From: Crocinitomicaceae bacterium
GTDB taxonomy: Bacteria; Bacteroidota; Bacteroidia; Flavobacteriales_G; Salibacteraceae
Assembly: GCA_002713215.1 (NCBI GenBank)
Contig: PAVO01000006.1
Location: 1 to 64,000 of the forward strand
Reading direction: 5' to 3'
Length of the DNA stretch: 64,000 nucleotides
The translations under genes and the position numbers were made by a program. Numbering within the stretch: the stretch's first letter is position 1; the number at the start of each line of letters is the position of its first letter. The notes below the pieces were generated by a model. The model saw only the letters and a list, made by a program, of their open reading frames with translations, did not search any database and was not told where the DNA came from. Of the stretch, positions 1 through 10,445 are shown in pieces.

Positions 1-3000
1 CTTCGGAGGTTCGAGCCAGACGAATGTTTTATGTAAGGGAGCGAGTACAGGAAGTATAACCGTAGTACCGGCAGGTGGCACGGCACCATATCCTACGTTT
101 GCGTGGAATCCGAATGTAAGTACAACCGCCTCAGCGACTAATTTATCGGCCGGAAATTACACGGTAACCGTGACAGACAACAATGGCTGTACCAACGATA
201 CCACATTTACGATAACTGAACCAGCGGCTGGTATGACTTCATCAATGGCTATCCTGGATACAATCAATTGTAAAGGAGGCAATAACGGGCGAGTTTCTGT
301 TACTCCAGCAGGAGGTACAACTCCTTATACCTACAATTGGAGTGCTGGAAATGGAGGTGTAAATGATTCAATTTCAGGGGCATTGTCAGCTGGAAAGGTG
401 GTAGTTACTATTACTGATGCCGGAGGCTGCTCAATAAAGGACAGTATTACACTATCGGAGCCTGCCACTGCAATTACCGGAGTATTTGTCGATAAAAAGA
501 ATCCAACTTGTACGGGATCTGGAAATGACGGTTCAATCAAGATTTCAGTTTCGGGAGGGACCCCTTCCTATACTTATACCTGGACAGGAAGTGGAACATC
601 AAGTGGTCCGACTGATTCTACAAGGTCCAATATGACCGCTGGACCTATCTCCGTATTAGTTACTGATTCTAAAGGATGTACAGATACCTTTACAGATACA
701 TTGGTTTCTCCCGGAAGCCTAAGCGTTACATTTACAGATACAATTCTACCTACTTGTTATGGTGATACCAATGGTAGACTAATTGCTACTCATACAGGTG
801 GAACTGGTACCGTGTCTTATAGCTGGACTGCGACCCAAGGTATGACTGGAGCTACTGATTCTATTTGGGTAAATGCTAAATCTGAAACCATTACGGTCGA
901 AGTAACCGATACGCTGGGTTGTAAGGCAAGTGTTTCTATCAACCTACCTCAACCTGATTCGATACTCATCAACGTAAATGTCCTAAGTCATGTACTTTGT
1001 AAGGGAGATAGTACCGGAAGCGTAAGGGCGGTTGTTACTGGTGGAACGCCTGGATATACTTACAATTGGAATGGTATTGGAACTCCAGTTACCGGTGCTG
1101 ATAGCATGCGTCAAAACATTTGGGCGGGTAATTTTACACTTACAGTTACTGACTCTAAAGGTTGTTCAAATTCTAAACCATACACCATAACTGAACCAGC
1201 ATTAGGAATTACTGGAGTAACGTTTGCAGATACTGTTTTATGTAGGTCTTCTACAACTGGAACTGGTAGAATTGTTGCTTCAGGTGGAACCAAGCCCTAT
1301 ACCTATAATTGGAGTGCCGGTAACGGTGGTACTAATGATTCTGTAAGTACCAATATGCCGGGTGGCCCTTTTACTGTAACTGTGACCGATGCAGGTGGAT
1401 GTAGCCAGGTTTTTATGGATACAATAACGTCACCGGATAGCCTTAAAGGAACATTTACTCAAATTACCCAACCTGGTTGTGGTAGTTCAGGGGCATTGGG
1501 CTCTGTGACTGTTACTCCTACCGGGGGCACGCCAAATGCTTCAAGCCCTCTTTATTCCTATACATGGATTGGTGGTGGAATTAACGGCTCAAATGACAGT
1601 ATCAGGATAAACATTCCTGCAGGTACCATCAGGGTTGTCATTACCGATAAAAATGGTTGTATGTCAGACACACTTAGTCAGGCATTGAATGCACCAGGTA
1701 ACCTAAACCCCACATTCTCATTAATTCAGGATCCAAAATGTAACGGTGATTCTACTGGAAGTGTTATTGTCACTCCAACTGGTGGAACACCCGGATATAC
1801 TTATGTGTGGAACCTGGGGGTTTCTGGTTCTTCTGATAGCATTAGAAATTCACTTCCCGGAGGAGTACAAATTGAGGTAATTATTACCGATGCTGCATCC
1901 TGTGTTGATACTGCAAAAATTACATTGAACAATCCGGTTGGTATTAGTTTGACATTTACTGATAGTACTCTTCCTGCTTGTGCCGGTGATACCAACGGGA
2001 CAATTACGGTAACACCATTAGGTGGACTTAAACCATATACTTATAGTTGGTCAAATGGGGATAACGATAGTATTGCCAATAATGTTGGAGGTGGAATATT
2101 CTATAAAGTAACGGTTACAGATGGTAATGGATGTACTTCAATAGATAGTCTGCAAATTTCTGACCCTGCGCCAATGACGGTGAGCTTTACGGATAGCGCC
2201 AGTATTGATTGTAACGGAGGGTCAAATGGCAGCCTTACCATAACACCAAGTGGTGGAACGCCGATATATGGATATGCCTGGACGGCTTCCAGTGGTGCGA
2301 CAGTTAGTACCGGAGCATCAGATAGTATTGCAACTGGCTTAGTGGCTAATGTATTGTATACCGTAACTGTGACTGATGGTAAAGGGTGTAAGGCAAGTGC
2401 ATCTAAATCTATGGACGAACCGAATCCAATAACAGCTGTCGGCGTAGGAGGTGCTGCAAGGTGTGGTGCTCCAAATGGAACAGCTAGGCTTATTTTTATC
2501 AGAGGTGGTACACCTGGTTATACCGTTTCGTGGGATTCAGCAGGAACTTCTTTTGGAACTGGTAATCCAAAAACGGGATTATATGCAGGGGTATATACTG
2601 CTACGGTAACTGATTCTAAAGGCTGTACAGAGACTTTCCAGGTAAATGTTTCAAACAGACAAGCCCCTATTATTATTTTGGATAGCTTACAAGATGCATT
2701 TTGCGAAGGTGTTTGTAGTGGAGGAATAGATATAAGAGTAATCTCGTTTGGTGGAATTCCTGTGACTTACAAGTGGTCTAATGGAGATACAACTCAAGAC
2801 ATTGTTAAACAATGTGCTGGTGGGTATACGGTTACTGTTACCGATACCAATGGTTGTATTCGAGTTCAGAACTTTACGATTGGTGTTCAGGATACTTTGA
2901 ATCTGAGTTTGTCAACCACACCTTTATCCTGTAATGCTACAGTCTGTGATGGGGTGGTTTCAGCCACTCCAACAAAAGGATTTCCTCCTTATTCTTATGT

Positions 3001-6000
3001 ATGGTCTTCTTCCAGCACGGATACCTTGTCAAGTATTACTAATAGGTGCGCAGGTAAATACATAGTTACGGTTACTGATACCAAAGGATGTATCGCTAAA
3101 GATAGCGCAACCCTGGCATCGCCTACCAATTTAACAATTACAAGTTCGGCCGACAGTGTATCGTGTAATGGTGGTAATAACGGTGTGGCAAGTGTTACCA
3201 GTGTAACAGGTGGTTTGGCACCGATTAAATACCAATGGAGTACTGGTGCTAACGATACATTTGCCATTAAGTCGGCATTATCTGCAGGGACATATTATGT
3301 TACGGTTTCTGAAGCCGGAGGATGTTCTGTAATCGACACAGTTGTGGTAGAAGAACCAAATGGAATGTCAGCTACCACCATCCCAGTATTGGCAGATTGT
3401 GGTCAGTCAAATGGTAAAATCACGATTAATGTAACTGGTGGAAAATCACCCCTAAGTTACAATTGGCCAGTTGGAGGAATTAAAGCGTTAAATACTGATT
3501 CCGGTTATTCGGCAGGTGCTTATAATGTTATTGTGAGCGATGGCAATGGATGTAATGCAACTTTCCCGTTTAATATCAGCAACAAAAATGGTCCAGTTGT
3601 TACGTTGGACAGTATTAAACACGAAACCTGTTTTGGGGATTGTGATGGAGGAATTTTTGTCTCAGTAACTGCAGGAAGCCCTAACTATGTTTACTTGTGG
3701 TCTCCTGGAGGTTCAACAAATCAAGATTTAACATCAGCTTGTCCAGGGCCCTATGACTTAAGAGTTACGGATCAAAAGAATTGTATAACGCTATACAGTG
3801 ATACTGTTGAAGCTGCAACTAAAGTAGTTCCAAATGCAACGGTCGTTAATCATGCTACATCGAGGGGCTCATGCGATGGCAGAGCTAAAGCAACCCCAAC
3901 TGGAGGTAGCCCTGGATATACCTACAAATGGTCTTCAGGATCAGTTTCTGATACGGCAAACGGACTTTGTGCAGGAGATCACTACGTAACGGTTACCGAT
4001 TCGAAAGGTTGTACAGCTATAGACACAGTAACTATTACAGAACCGCTAAACCTGGTGTTGGATTCTGTACATAAGTATGAAGCTACCTGTCAAAAAGTTC
4101 CATGCGATGGTAGGATGCGAATTTTCGTCAGTGGAGGTTCTGGATCCTATACCTACATATGGGACAACGGAGATGCTACAGATAGTACATTTAATAGGTG
4201 TGCAGGAACCTTGGTAGTAACCGTAAGTGATGGTTCAATCGTTGATACCTTTAGTATTCCATTATCGGAAACCAAATCCTCAGTTATAAGTACTGCCACG
4301 GTTCAAGATGTTTCTTGTAACGGTGGTAGTGATGGTTCGGTGTATGCGTTCCTCGTTTCCGGGCAATCGATAACTTCCTGGTCGTGGTCACCTTCTGGTG
4401 GTACATCGGATACTGCTAAGAATTTAACGGCTGGATTTTACACCGTTTCGGCGACCAATTCATTTGGTTGTGATTCTTATGATACAATCGAGGTTAAAGA
4501 GCCCAATGTTATTGTTACTTCTTCGGATACCACAAGTCCTAATTGTGGCTCGGCCGATGGGCAAATAATTGCCAGAGTAACAGGCGGAACACAACCTTAT
4601 TCCATCCAATGGTTGGATGGGTCCATGAGTCCACTGGTTCCGCCTCAAACTGGTGATACTGCTAAAAACCTGGCTTCTGGAATTTATCATTATCGTGTGA
4701 CCGATAGAAATGGCTGTACTGCTACGCAGCAAGTAATTCTTATTGATAAAAACGCTCCTGTAATACGACACGATAGTACAAGAGATGTAAGTTGTTTTGG
4801 TAAATGCGATGGTGGAATATTCATTACAGCTACCGGTGGTACTGGATCATTAAGTTATCTATGGTCGCCAGGTGGAAAAACAACTCCGGATCTGGATACT
4901 GCTTGTTCAGGAATCTATTCGGTGAGGGTTACTGATGGTGCTGGTTGTTCTTCTACCTTCCAGGATACTATCGATGCTGGAAGTGCTCTTATGACCACAG
5001 TTACAAAACTTTCGGATGTATCTTCTTCCAGTGCGTGTGATGGGGCAGCAAGTGTATCGGTTTCTGGTGGTAAGCCTACTTACAAATACCTTTGGACAGG
5101 TGGTGGAACTTTAAGTGTTGTAAACAATTTGTGCAAGGGAATGAATTATGTTACGGTCACAGACTCGAATGGATGTTCTGGGGTGGATTCGGTTCTGATT
5201 CTCGAACCAAACGTTCTTACATTAACGAAAGTTGATACGAATCAACCTGCTTGTGGAAAGTGTGATGGAAAAATAAAAATTACGGTAAGTGGAGGAACAA
5301 CACCTTATACATACAAATGGGATAATGGGGATACTGCTGACAGCACGCTTAATAGATGTGCTGGAGTTATTCAGGTAACTGTTTCCGATGCTGGTTCATT
5401 GTCTCAGGTGTTTAATATTGGCCTTAACAGTTCAAATGCTCCTTCTATCTCAGTTGTTGTTACCGATGCTTCCTGTAATGGGGCATGTGATGGTTCGGCT
5501 ACAGCAACAGCAAGTTTAGGCACTGCTCCATACAGCTATAATTGGCCTACTATTGCGGTAACAGGACAGACCATCACTGGTAGATGTAAAGGCGTTTATT
5601 TGGTAGAAGTTAGAGATTCTAAAGGTTGTATTGCTACTGATTCTGCAGATATTAAAGAGCCTACTAAAATTGTTGCCAACGTTAATGTTACGATTGCCGA
5701 CTGTGGTAAATCCAATGGATCGGCTACTGTTTCAGCTGTTGGTGGTAAAACACCATATACGTACAAATGGTCAAGTGGCCCTACAACGACAACTCCAACA
5801 TTAACTGGATTGGCTGCTGGTGCATATTTTGTAACCGTGGAGGATACTTCTAAGTGTTCTGTTGTACTTCCGTTCTCCATTGTAAATCCAAATGGTCCAA
5901 CTATTACCATTGATACGGTAAATAATGCCACATGTAATAACTCATGTGACGGAAGTATATTCATCACGGCTTCTGGAACTCCTGGCCCATATTCTTATAA

Positions 6001-8272
6001 GTGGACTCCTGGAGGGTCAACCAGTGAGGACATTAGTAATTTATGTACAGGAGTCTATACAGTAGAAGTTACTGATTTTAATAAGTGTATTTCCGTTGCA
6101 TTTGATACGGTTAAAGGACCACCTGCACCGGGTCAGACCATAACAGTTTCTAATCACGCTACGGCGTATGGAAGATGTGATGGTAAGGTGTATATAACTA
6201 TTCCAGGAGGAACCAGCGGATACAATTTCCAATGGACAAGTTCGGAAGTGGGAGATACGGCTAAAACACTATGTGCTGGTGTCAATTACGTAACGATTAC
6301 CGATTCGAAAGGATGTCAGTTTATAGATTCAGTGGTGATTACTCAACCAAGGAAGATGATTATTTCCTCTAGGAAAGTGGTTAATCCGAATTGTAATGTA
6401 TGTGATGGTAAAATAACCGTGTCAATTGCTGGAGGCACGCCACCATACACTTATTTATGGGGTAATGGTGATACTACCGATAGCACGGTTAATCGCTGTG
6501 CAGGTGTATTGTTCTTAACGGTTACTGACAAGAACAACTATTCTGAGGTCTTCCAAATCGGATTGAACAACAAAACGTCTCCAAATGTTTCTTATACAAA
6601 AACAGATGCTCGTTGTGCCAATTCATGCGATGGACAGATAAATGTTGCAGGTTCAGGTACAATTGCTCCATACAGTTACAATTGGCCTACCTTGGGTAGT
6701 AGAAACGATACCGTAACCGGTCTGTGTAGTGGAACTTATTTGGTTGAGGTTAAAGACAAGGTGGGTTGTCTGGCGACACAGAGCATAACCATTGATGCAC
6801 CTACTCCTATAAAAGTAAGCTTTACCAAAACGCTACCAAAATGTGGTATTAATTCCGGGTTGATTTTCTCTGGCACTTCAGGTGGTACTCCAAAATCAAC
6901 AGGATACGATTATTCGTGGTTAGACAACGCACAATTTGCAATTGTACCTGCTCAAACTTCGGATAAACTATTGAACGTAGGTGCAGGACTGTATCATTTA
7001 GCGGTTACCGATAGCATGAATTGTATTGATACGTTCGCAGTTACACTAAACAATATTGGTGGTGCTTCTATTGCGCTTGATTCACTTAAAAATGCATCTT
7101 GTGCCGGAGTTTGTGATGGAGAGATTTCCATAACAGCGTCTAAGTCTCCAGTTACCTATCTGTGGTTCCCTGGCGGTGCAACAACAAAAGCGGTAAGTGG
7201 ATTGTGTGCCGGAAATCATACCATTCAGGTAACTGATACGGGTAATTGTAAAACGCTTAACACGTTCACAGTTACTGCTCCGGAAGCACTTAAGGTGGTA
7301 GCAAGAGAAATTATTGACGCAAGCTGCTTCAATACTAATGATGGAGAGATTCGTACATTGGTAAATGAGACCGGTTTAATTACATACCAGTGGTCTGGCG
7401 TTGATTCCTTTGCAGGAACCACGGCCGATGCCAAGAACCTGTTGGCTGGAAATTATAAGGTGGTTGCAACCAATGCGAAGGGTTGTGTAGATTCTACTAC
7501 AGCTACCGTTGGAATACGTGTCAATTATAGCATAAATGCAGGAGGCGATTCTGCTTATTGTGGAAGTCAGACCGTACCTATATGGAATCAAACCATTAGC
7601 TCTGGATTTTATACTACAACCTGGTATGACGAAAAAGGAGTTAACCTGGGACAGCGTGATTCAATTACTGTTACTCCAACAACTGGAAGGCATAGTTACC
7701 GAGTTGAAGTTCGACAGGAAGTCTGTGTTCAATATGACACCGTGGTGGTGATAATTGAGGATGAGTATGAGTTATCAGCTGGAAAGGACAGGACCATAGT
7801 AAAAGGTCAGAGGTCTACCATTGGAGGTAATCCAACAGCTCCTTCAGGGAAAGCTATTGTATGGTCACCAAGTGAAGGATTAGATGACGTAACCAAACAA
7901 AATCCAGTGGCAATTCCGAGTGTAACCACTATGTATATTGTTTCCGGTGGTAAAGAAGGGGGTTGTATCGTACATGATACGGTTCTCGTTAAGGTTGAGG
8001 ATAGGATAGTAGTTAATGATGCTTTCTCACCAAATGGTGATGGAGTGAATGATACCTGGGAAATTGGAATAATAAATGATTACCCCAACGCTAAGGTTCA
8101 AATATTTAATCGATGGGGTCAGGTATTGTATGAGTCTTACCCTTACGTTCCTTGGGATGGAAAGTATAAAAATGAAGATATGCCGTTAGGTACTTATTAT
8201 TACATTATCGATCTTAACGATGATTCAATAAGTACTCAAACTCTTTCGGGAGCTGTAACGATAATTAGATAA
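1..8272 (+). CDS. giant SprB-repeat surface protein with T9SS type B sorting domain (5' partial)
   Basis: The frame is already open at position 2, so the gene starts upstream; 2756 residues are visible. The body is a run of 32 SprB-type modules of about 70-80 residues. Each opens with a Cys-containing turn ending in DG or NG, continues with GGTPxYTYxW, then AGxYxVTVTDxxGC. After the modules come two Ig/PKD-like segments (about 7510-8000) and, from about 8020, a gliding-motility type C-terminal domain with SPNGDGVNDTW, FNRWGQ and PLGTYYY. That domain is the type B signal for export by the type IX secretion system and retention at the surface. Known relatives include SprB, a mobile adhesin of gliding Flavobacterium. 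The PorP/SprF gene 10 nt downstream supports this role. Whether this organism glides cannot be told from here; a non-motile adhesin is equally possible. The later modules form a higher-order repeat. Confidence 0.95.
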   Translation, partial: FGGSSQTNVLCKGASTGSITVVPAGGTAPYPTFAWNPNVSTTASATNLSAGNYTVTVTDNNGCTNDTTFTITEPAAGMTSSMAILDTINCKGGNNGRVSVTPAGGTTPYTYNWSAGNGGVNDSISGALSAGKVVVTITDAGGCSIKDSITLSEPATAITGVFVDKKNPTCTGSGNDGSIKISVSGGTPSYTYTWTGSGTSSGPTDSTRSNMTAGPISVLVTDSKGCTDTFTDTLVSPGSLSVTFTDTILPTCYGDTNGRLIATHTGGTGTVSYSWTATQGMTGATDSIWVNAKSETITVEVTDTLGCKASVSINLPQPDSILINVNVLSHVLCKGDSTGSVRAVVTGGTPGYTYNWNGIGTPVTGADSMRQNIWAGNFTLTVTDSKGCSNSKPYTITEPALGITGVTFADTVLCRSSTTGTGRIVASGGTKPYTYNWSAGNGGTNDSVSTNMPGGPFTVTVTDAGGCSQVFMDTITSPDSLKGTFTQITQPGCGSSGALGSVTVTPTGGTPNASSPLYSYTWIGGGINGSNDSIRINIPAGTIRVVITDKNGCMSDTLSQALNAPGNLNPTFSLIQDPKCNGDSTGSVIVTPTGGTPGYTYVWNLGVSGSSDSIRNSLPGGVQIEVIITDAASCVDTAKITLNNPVGISLTFTDSTLPACAGDTNGTITVTPLGGLKPYTYSWSNGDNDSIANNVGGGIFYKVTVTDGNGCTSIDSLQISDPAPMTVSFTDSASIDCNGGSNGSLTITPSGGTPIYGYAWTASSGATVSTGASDSIATGLVANVLYTVTVTDGKGCKASASKSMDEPNPITAVGVGGAARCGAPNGTARLIFIRGGTPGYTVSWDSAGTSFGTGNPKTGLYAGVYTATVTDSKGCTETFQVNVSNRQAPIIILDSLQDAFCEGVCSGGIDIRVISFGGIPVTYKWSNGDTTQDIVKQCAGGYTVTVTDTNGCIRVQNFTIGVQDTLNLSLSTTPLSCNATVCDGVVSATPTKGFPPYSYVWSSSSTDTLSSITNRCAGKYIVTVTDTKGCIAKDSATLASPTNLTITSSADSVSCNGGNNGVASVTSVTGGLAPIKYQWSTGANDTFAIKSALSAGTYYVTVSEAGGCSVIDTVVVEEPNGMSATTIPVLADCGQSNGKITINVTGGKSPLSYNWPVGGIKALNTDSGYSAGAYNVIVSDGNGCNATFPFNISNKNGPVVTLDSIKHETCFGDCDGGIFVSVTAGSPNYVYLWSPGGSTNQDLTSACPGPYDLRVTDQKNCITLYSDTVEAATKVVPNATVVNHATSRGSCDGRAKATPTGGSPGYTYKWSSGSVSDTANGLCAGDHYVTVTDSKGCTAIDTVTITEPLNLVLDSVHKYEATCQKVPCDGRMRIFVSGGSGSYTYIWDNGDATDSTFNRCAGTLVVTVSDGSIVDTFSIPLSETKSSVISTATVQDVSCNGGSDGSVYAFLVSGQSITSWSWSPSGGTSDTAKNLTAGFYTVSATNSFGCDSYDTIEVKEPNVIVTSSDTTSPNCGSADGQIIARVTGGTQPYSIQWLDGSMSPLVPPQTGDTAKNLASGIYHYRVTDRNGCTATQQVILIDKNAPVIRHDSTRDVSCFGKCDGGIFITATGGTGSLSYLWSPGGKTTPDLDTACSGIYSVRVTDGAGCSSTFQDTIDAGSALMTTVTKLSDVSSSSACDGAASVSVSGGKPTYKYLWTGGGTLSVVNNLCKGMNYVTVTDSNGCSGVDSVLILEPNVLTLTKVDTNQPACGKCDGKIKITVSGGTTPYTYKWDNGDTADSTLNRCAGVIQVTVSDAGSLSQVFNIGLNSSNAPSISVVVTDASCNGACDGSATATASLGTAPYSYNWPTIAVTGQTITGRCKGVYLVEVRDSKGCIATDSADIKEPTKIVANVNVTIADCGKSNGSATVSAVGGKTPYTYKWSSGPTTTTPTLTGLAAGAYFVTVEDTSKCSVVLPFSIVNPNGPTITIDTVNNATCNNSCDGSIFITASGTPGPYSYKWTPGGSTSEDISNLCTGVYTVEVTDFNKCISVAFDTVKGPPAPGQTITVSNHATAYGRCDGKVYITIPGGTSGYNFQWTSSEVGDTAKTLCAGVNYVTITDSKGCQFIDSVVITQPRKMIISSRKVVNPNCNVCDGKITVSIAGGTPPYTYLWGNGDTTDSTVNRCAGVLFLTVTDKNNYSEVFQIGLNNKTSPNVSYTKTDARCANSCDGQINVAGSGTIAPYSYNWPTLGSRNDTVTGLCSGTYLVEVKDKVGCLATQSITIDAPTPIKVSFTKTLPKCGINSGLIFSGTSGGTPKSTGYDYSWLDNAQFAIVPAQTSDKLLNVGAGLYHLAVTDSMNCIDTFAVTLNNIGGASIALDSLKNASCAGVCDGEISITASKSPVTYLWFPGGATTKAVSGLCAGNHTIQVTDTGNCKTLNTFTVTAPEALKVVAREIIDASCFNTNDGEIRTLVNETGLITYQWSGVDSFAGTTADAKNLLAGNYKVVATNAKGCVDSTTATVGIRVNYSINAGGDSAYCGSQTVPIWNQTISSGFYTTTWYDEKGVNLGQRDSITVTPTTGRHSYRVEVRQEVCVQYDTVVVIIEDEYELSAGKDRTIVKGQRSTIGGNPTAPSGKAIVWSPSEGLDDVTKQNPVAIPSVTTMYIVSGGKEGGCIVHDTVLVKVEDRIVVNDAFSPNGDGVNDTWEIGIINDYPNAKVQIFNRWGQVLYESYPYVPWDGKYKNEDMPLGTYYYIIDLNDDSISTQTLSGAVTIIR
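2462..7100 (+). repeat. higher-order repeat of SprB modules, about 1.15 kb period
   Basis: Module types recur in a fixed order A-B-C-D-E. Type A opens with CGxxxG and ends in an NGP..xLDS-like linker. Type B carries CxGxCDGGIF and YLWSPGG. Type C has a shortened CDG opening. Type D contains NGDxxDST and NRCAG. Type E opens with CNGxCDG or CNGGSDG. The first Cys codon of type A falls at 2462, 3398, 4544, 5702 and 6842. The spacings are 936, 1146, 1158 and 1140 nt, so the first unit has four modules, the next three have five, and the last is cut after B. The order is seen directly; tandem duplication of a five-module block is the inference. Confidence 0.8.
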
Positions 8273-8282
8273 AATAAGCACG

Positions 8283-9182
8283 ATGAAAAAGATAACCATA
8301 ATAGCAGTTATTGCTCTAGTTTGTGGTACTGTAAGTGCACAACAATTGGGACAATTTTCACAGTTTTTCATGAACAAATATGTTCTGAACCCTGCTGTGG
8401 GAGGAACTAATCATTATTTTGATGTTAAATCGAGTTACCGGTACCAGTGGGTTGGTGTTGATGATGCTCCCAGAACTTTTGTTTTAAGTATGGAAGGGCC
8501 GCTAACCAAAAAGAACAACATGGGAATTGGTGGTTATGTTTATTCAGATATTACTGGTCCTACACGGAGAACAGGATTCAAAATTTCATACTCCTATATT
8601 TTTAAGGTATCAAATAACATTCGGCTTTCGTTTGGATTAGCCGGTGGTTTAATGCAGTTTGCTGTTGATGGCTCTGATATGGAACTGGCTGATGCCAATG
8701 ATGTAGCATTAGGAAATACGTTGACGTCAGCATACACGCCTGATGCAGCTTTTGGAGCTTATTTATTTCATGACAACTGGTACGTAAGTATTTCTATTCC
8801 ACAGTTAATTGGTACTGAAATGAAGTTCGTTGATAACCATACCAACTCACTCAATAAGCTTCAAAACCACTACTATTTCAATGCCGGTTATACGTTTAGG
8901 CTAGGTGACCATTGGGATTTGGAACCCATGGTTCAGGTCAAGTATATTCCACCATTAGATCCCCAATTTGAAGGTGGTTTAAGGGTTACTTATAATGACA
9001 TGGTATTCTTAGGGGGAAGCTGGAGAAACGAATCTGGAGCAGTGGCTTTTGCCGGTGTAAAATTTGCTGAGAACTTTACTATCAGTTATTCCTATGATAT
9101 TCTTACGACTGATGTAAGTAGAGTAAGTTCAGGATCACATGAAATTCTGCTTGGTCTTAAGTTTCACCAAAGAAACGACTAA
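8283..9182 (+). CDS. PorP/SprF family type IX secretion membrane protein
   Basis: The 299-residue protein has a signal peptide (MKKITIIAVIALVCGTVSAQ) followed by the family opening QFSQFFMNKYVLNPAVGGT and alternating beta-strand segments of an outer-membrane barrel. PorP/SprF proteins are usually paired with large T9SS cargo that has a type B C-terminal domain, and are needed for its export or surface attachment. The gene starts 10 nt after the SprB-repeat gene, which fits a dedicated partner in one transcript. It ends 9 nt before the convergent pabB. Length and start are normal for the family. Confidence 0.93.
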   Translation: MKKITIIAVIALVCGTVSAQQLGQFSQFFMNKYVLNPAVGGTNHYFDVKSSYRYQWVGVDDAPRTFVLSMEGPLTKKNNMGIGGYVYSDITGPTRRTGFKISYSYIFKVSNNIRLSFGLAGGLMQFAVDGSDMELADANDVALGNTLTSAYTPDAAFGAYLFHDNWYVSISIPQLIGTEMKFVDNHTNSLNKLQNHYYFNAGYTFRLGDHWDLEPMVQVKYIPPLDPQFEGGLRVTYNDMVFLGGSWRNESGAVAFAGVKFAENFTISYSYDILTTDVSRVSSGSHEILLGLKFHQRND

Positions 9183-9191
9183 GAATACTTT

Positions 9192-10445
9192 TCAGGAAAA
9201 TATATCGAAGATAGCTTTCGCTTTCAAAAGCGATTCATTGTATTCATCTAAAGGATCTGATCCATCGGTTATGGCACCTCCGACGGAAAATGTAAGCAAC
9301 GGTTGTTTGGTGTCGTAAAACAGGCTTCTTATTACAACATTAAAATTAAAGTCGCCATCCGGTTTAAAATAACCAACCGACCCGGAGTATAAATTGCGCT
9401 TAAAATTTTCCTCTTTCTCGATTAGTTCCATGGCTTTAATTTTTGGAGCTCCAGTCATTGAACCCATTGGGAAAGCATGCTTGATGGCCTGTACTCCGTT
9501 TTGCCCCTCATCTAAAGTACTCGATACTGTAGAGATCATTTGGTGAACCTGTGGGAATGAATAAATACCAAATAGTTCATCTACACGAACAGAACCTAAT
9601 TTGGCGGATTTCGCTAAATCGTTTCGAACTAGGTCAACGATCATCACATTTTCAGAGCGATCTTTTTCAGAGCGATAAAGCTTCGTCTTAAGTTCTTCAT
9701 CCTCCTTTTTGTTAGGACTTCTTTTAATGGTTCCTTTAATTGGTTTTGAAGTTAATCGGTTTCCTTTTTTCTCCATGAATTGCTCAGGGCTGGCACACAA
9801 AAGGTAAAAGTCATTGACATGAACAAAACAAGAATATGGAGTTGGCGAAATGGAGTTTAGATTCTCGTACGTTTTGTATGGATTGATAGCTTGTGGGCTA
9901 TAAAACTCCTGGCAATAGTTGATTTCATAGATATTTCCATATTGAATTTCGGATTTTAATTCCTCTACTTTTTTGATGTACTGTTCTTTTGAAATTCGCG
10001 GAAAAAATGTCAGGGAATGATGTTGGTTGGAGCTTTTTTCACGGGTTGAAATACATTCCAGCACTTCTTTAACCCTACCCAGAGAGGTACTTTCCTGGTT
10101 GTAATGGGCCACTCCTGAGTTACCTTGCCATTCAAAGACCAATTCAGGAATAATAAAAACCAATTCCGGAACCTTATGGCTGGAGAGGTTAATAGAAGAG
10201 AGATCTTCCAATTGATTTTTGGCATCGTAGCTTATAAAACCAAAAGCCCAATCTTTTTTAGTCTCAACCATCTTTTCCAGGGCCTCAAAGCTTGGATTTC
10301 TTAATCTTTCCAGTTCTCCAATAGCAAGGTAGTTCTTTTGGCTTTTTTGATTTGAATTGAGGTAGAATACGGATTGGAATTGTTTAAGACTCTCGACGTT
10401 TAATTCTTCTGCCCAGGTAAACGATAAGGCTTCTCGATCAGGCAT
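9192..10445 (-). CDS. pabB: aminodeoxychorismate synthase component I
   Basis: Chorismate-binding enzyme of 417 residues. It makes 4-amino-4-deoxychorismate from chorismate and ammonia, the first step to p-aminobenzoate and folate. Motifs in order: PIKGTIKR, DRSENVMIVDLVRNDL, FPMGSMTGAPK, YSGSVGY and VGGAITDGSDP. The Lys in PIKGT is typical of PabB; anthranilate synthase TrpE has Ala there (PIAGT), so PabB is preferred. Its ATG overlaps the last 8 nt of hemH, so the two are probably translated together. The glutaminase partner PabA and the lyase PabC are not in the window. Confidence 0.9.
   Translation of the reverse strand: MPDREALSFTWAEELNVESLKQFQSVFYLNSNQKSQKNYLAIGELERLRNPSFEALEKMVETKKDWAFGFISYDAKNQLEDLSSINLSSHKVPELVFIIPELVFEWQGNSGVAHYNQESTSLGRVKEVLECISTREKSSNQHHSLTFFPRISKEQYIKKVEELKSEIQYGNIYEINYCQEFYSPQAINPYKTYENLNSISPTPYSCFVHVNDFYLLCASPEQFMEKKGNRLTSKPIKGTIKRSPNKKEDEELKTKLYRSEKDRSENVMIVDLVRNDLAKSAKLGSVRVDELFGIYSFPQVHQMISTVSSTLDEGQNGVQAIKHAFPMGSMTGAPKIKAMELIEKEENFKRNLYSGSVGYFKPDGDFNFNVVIRSLFYDTKQPLLTFSVGGAITDGSDPLDEYNESLLKAKAIFDIFS

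Noticed and set aside
1-8272. Several antisense ORFs of 60-120 codons inside the SprB-repeat gene
   Set aside because: They are shadows of the regular GGT/ACC-rich repeat coding strand, with no protein family, start signal or conservation pattern visible.
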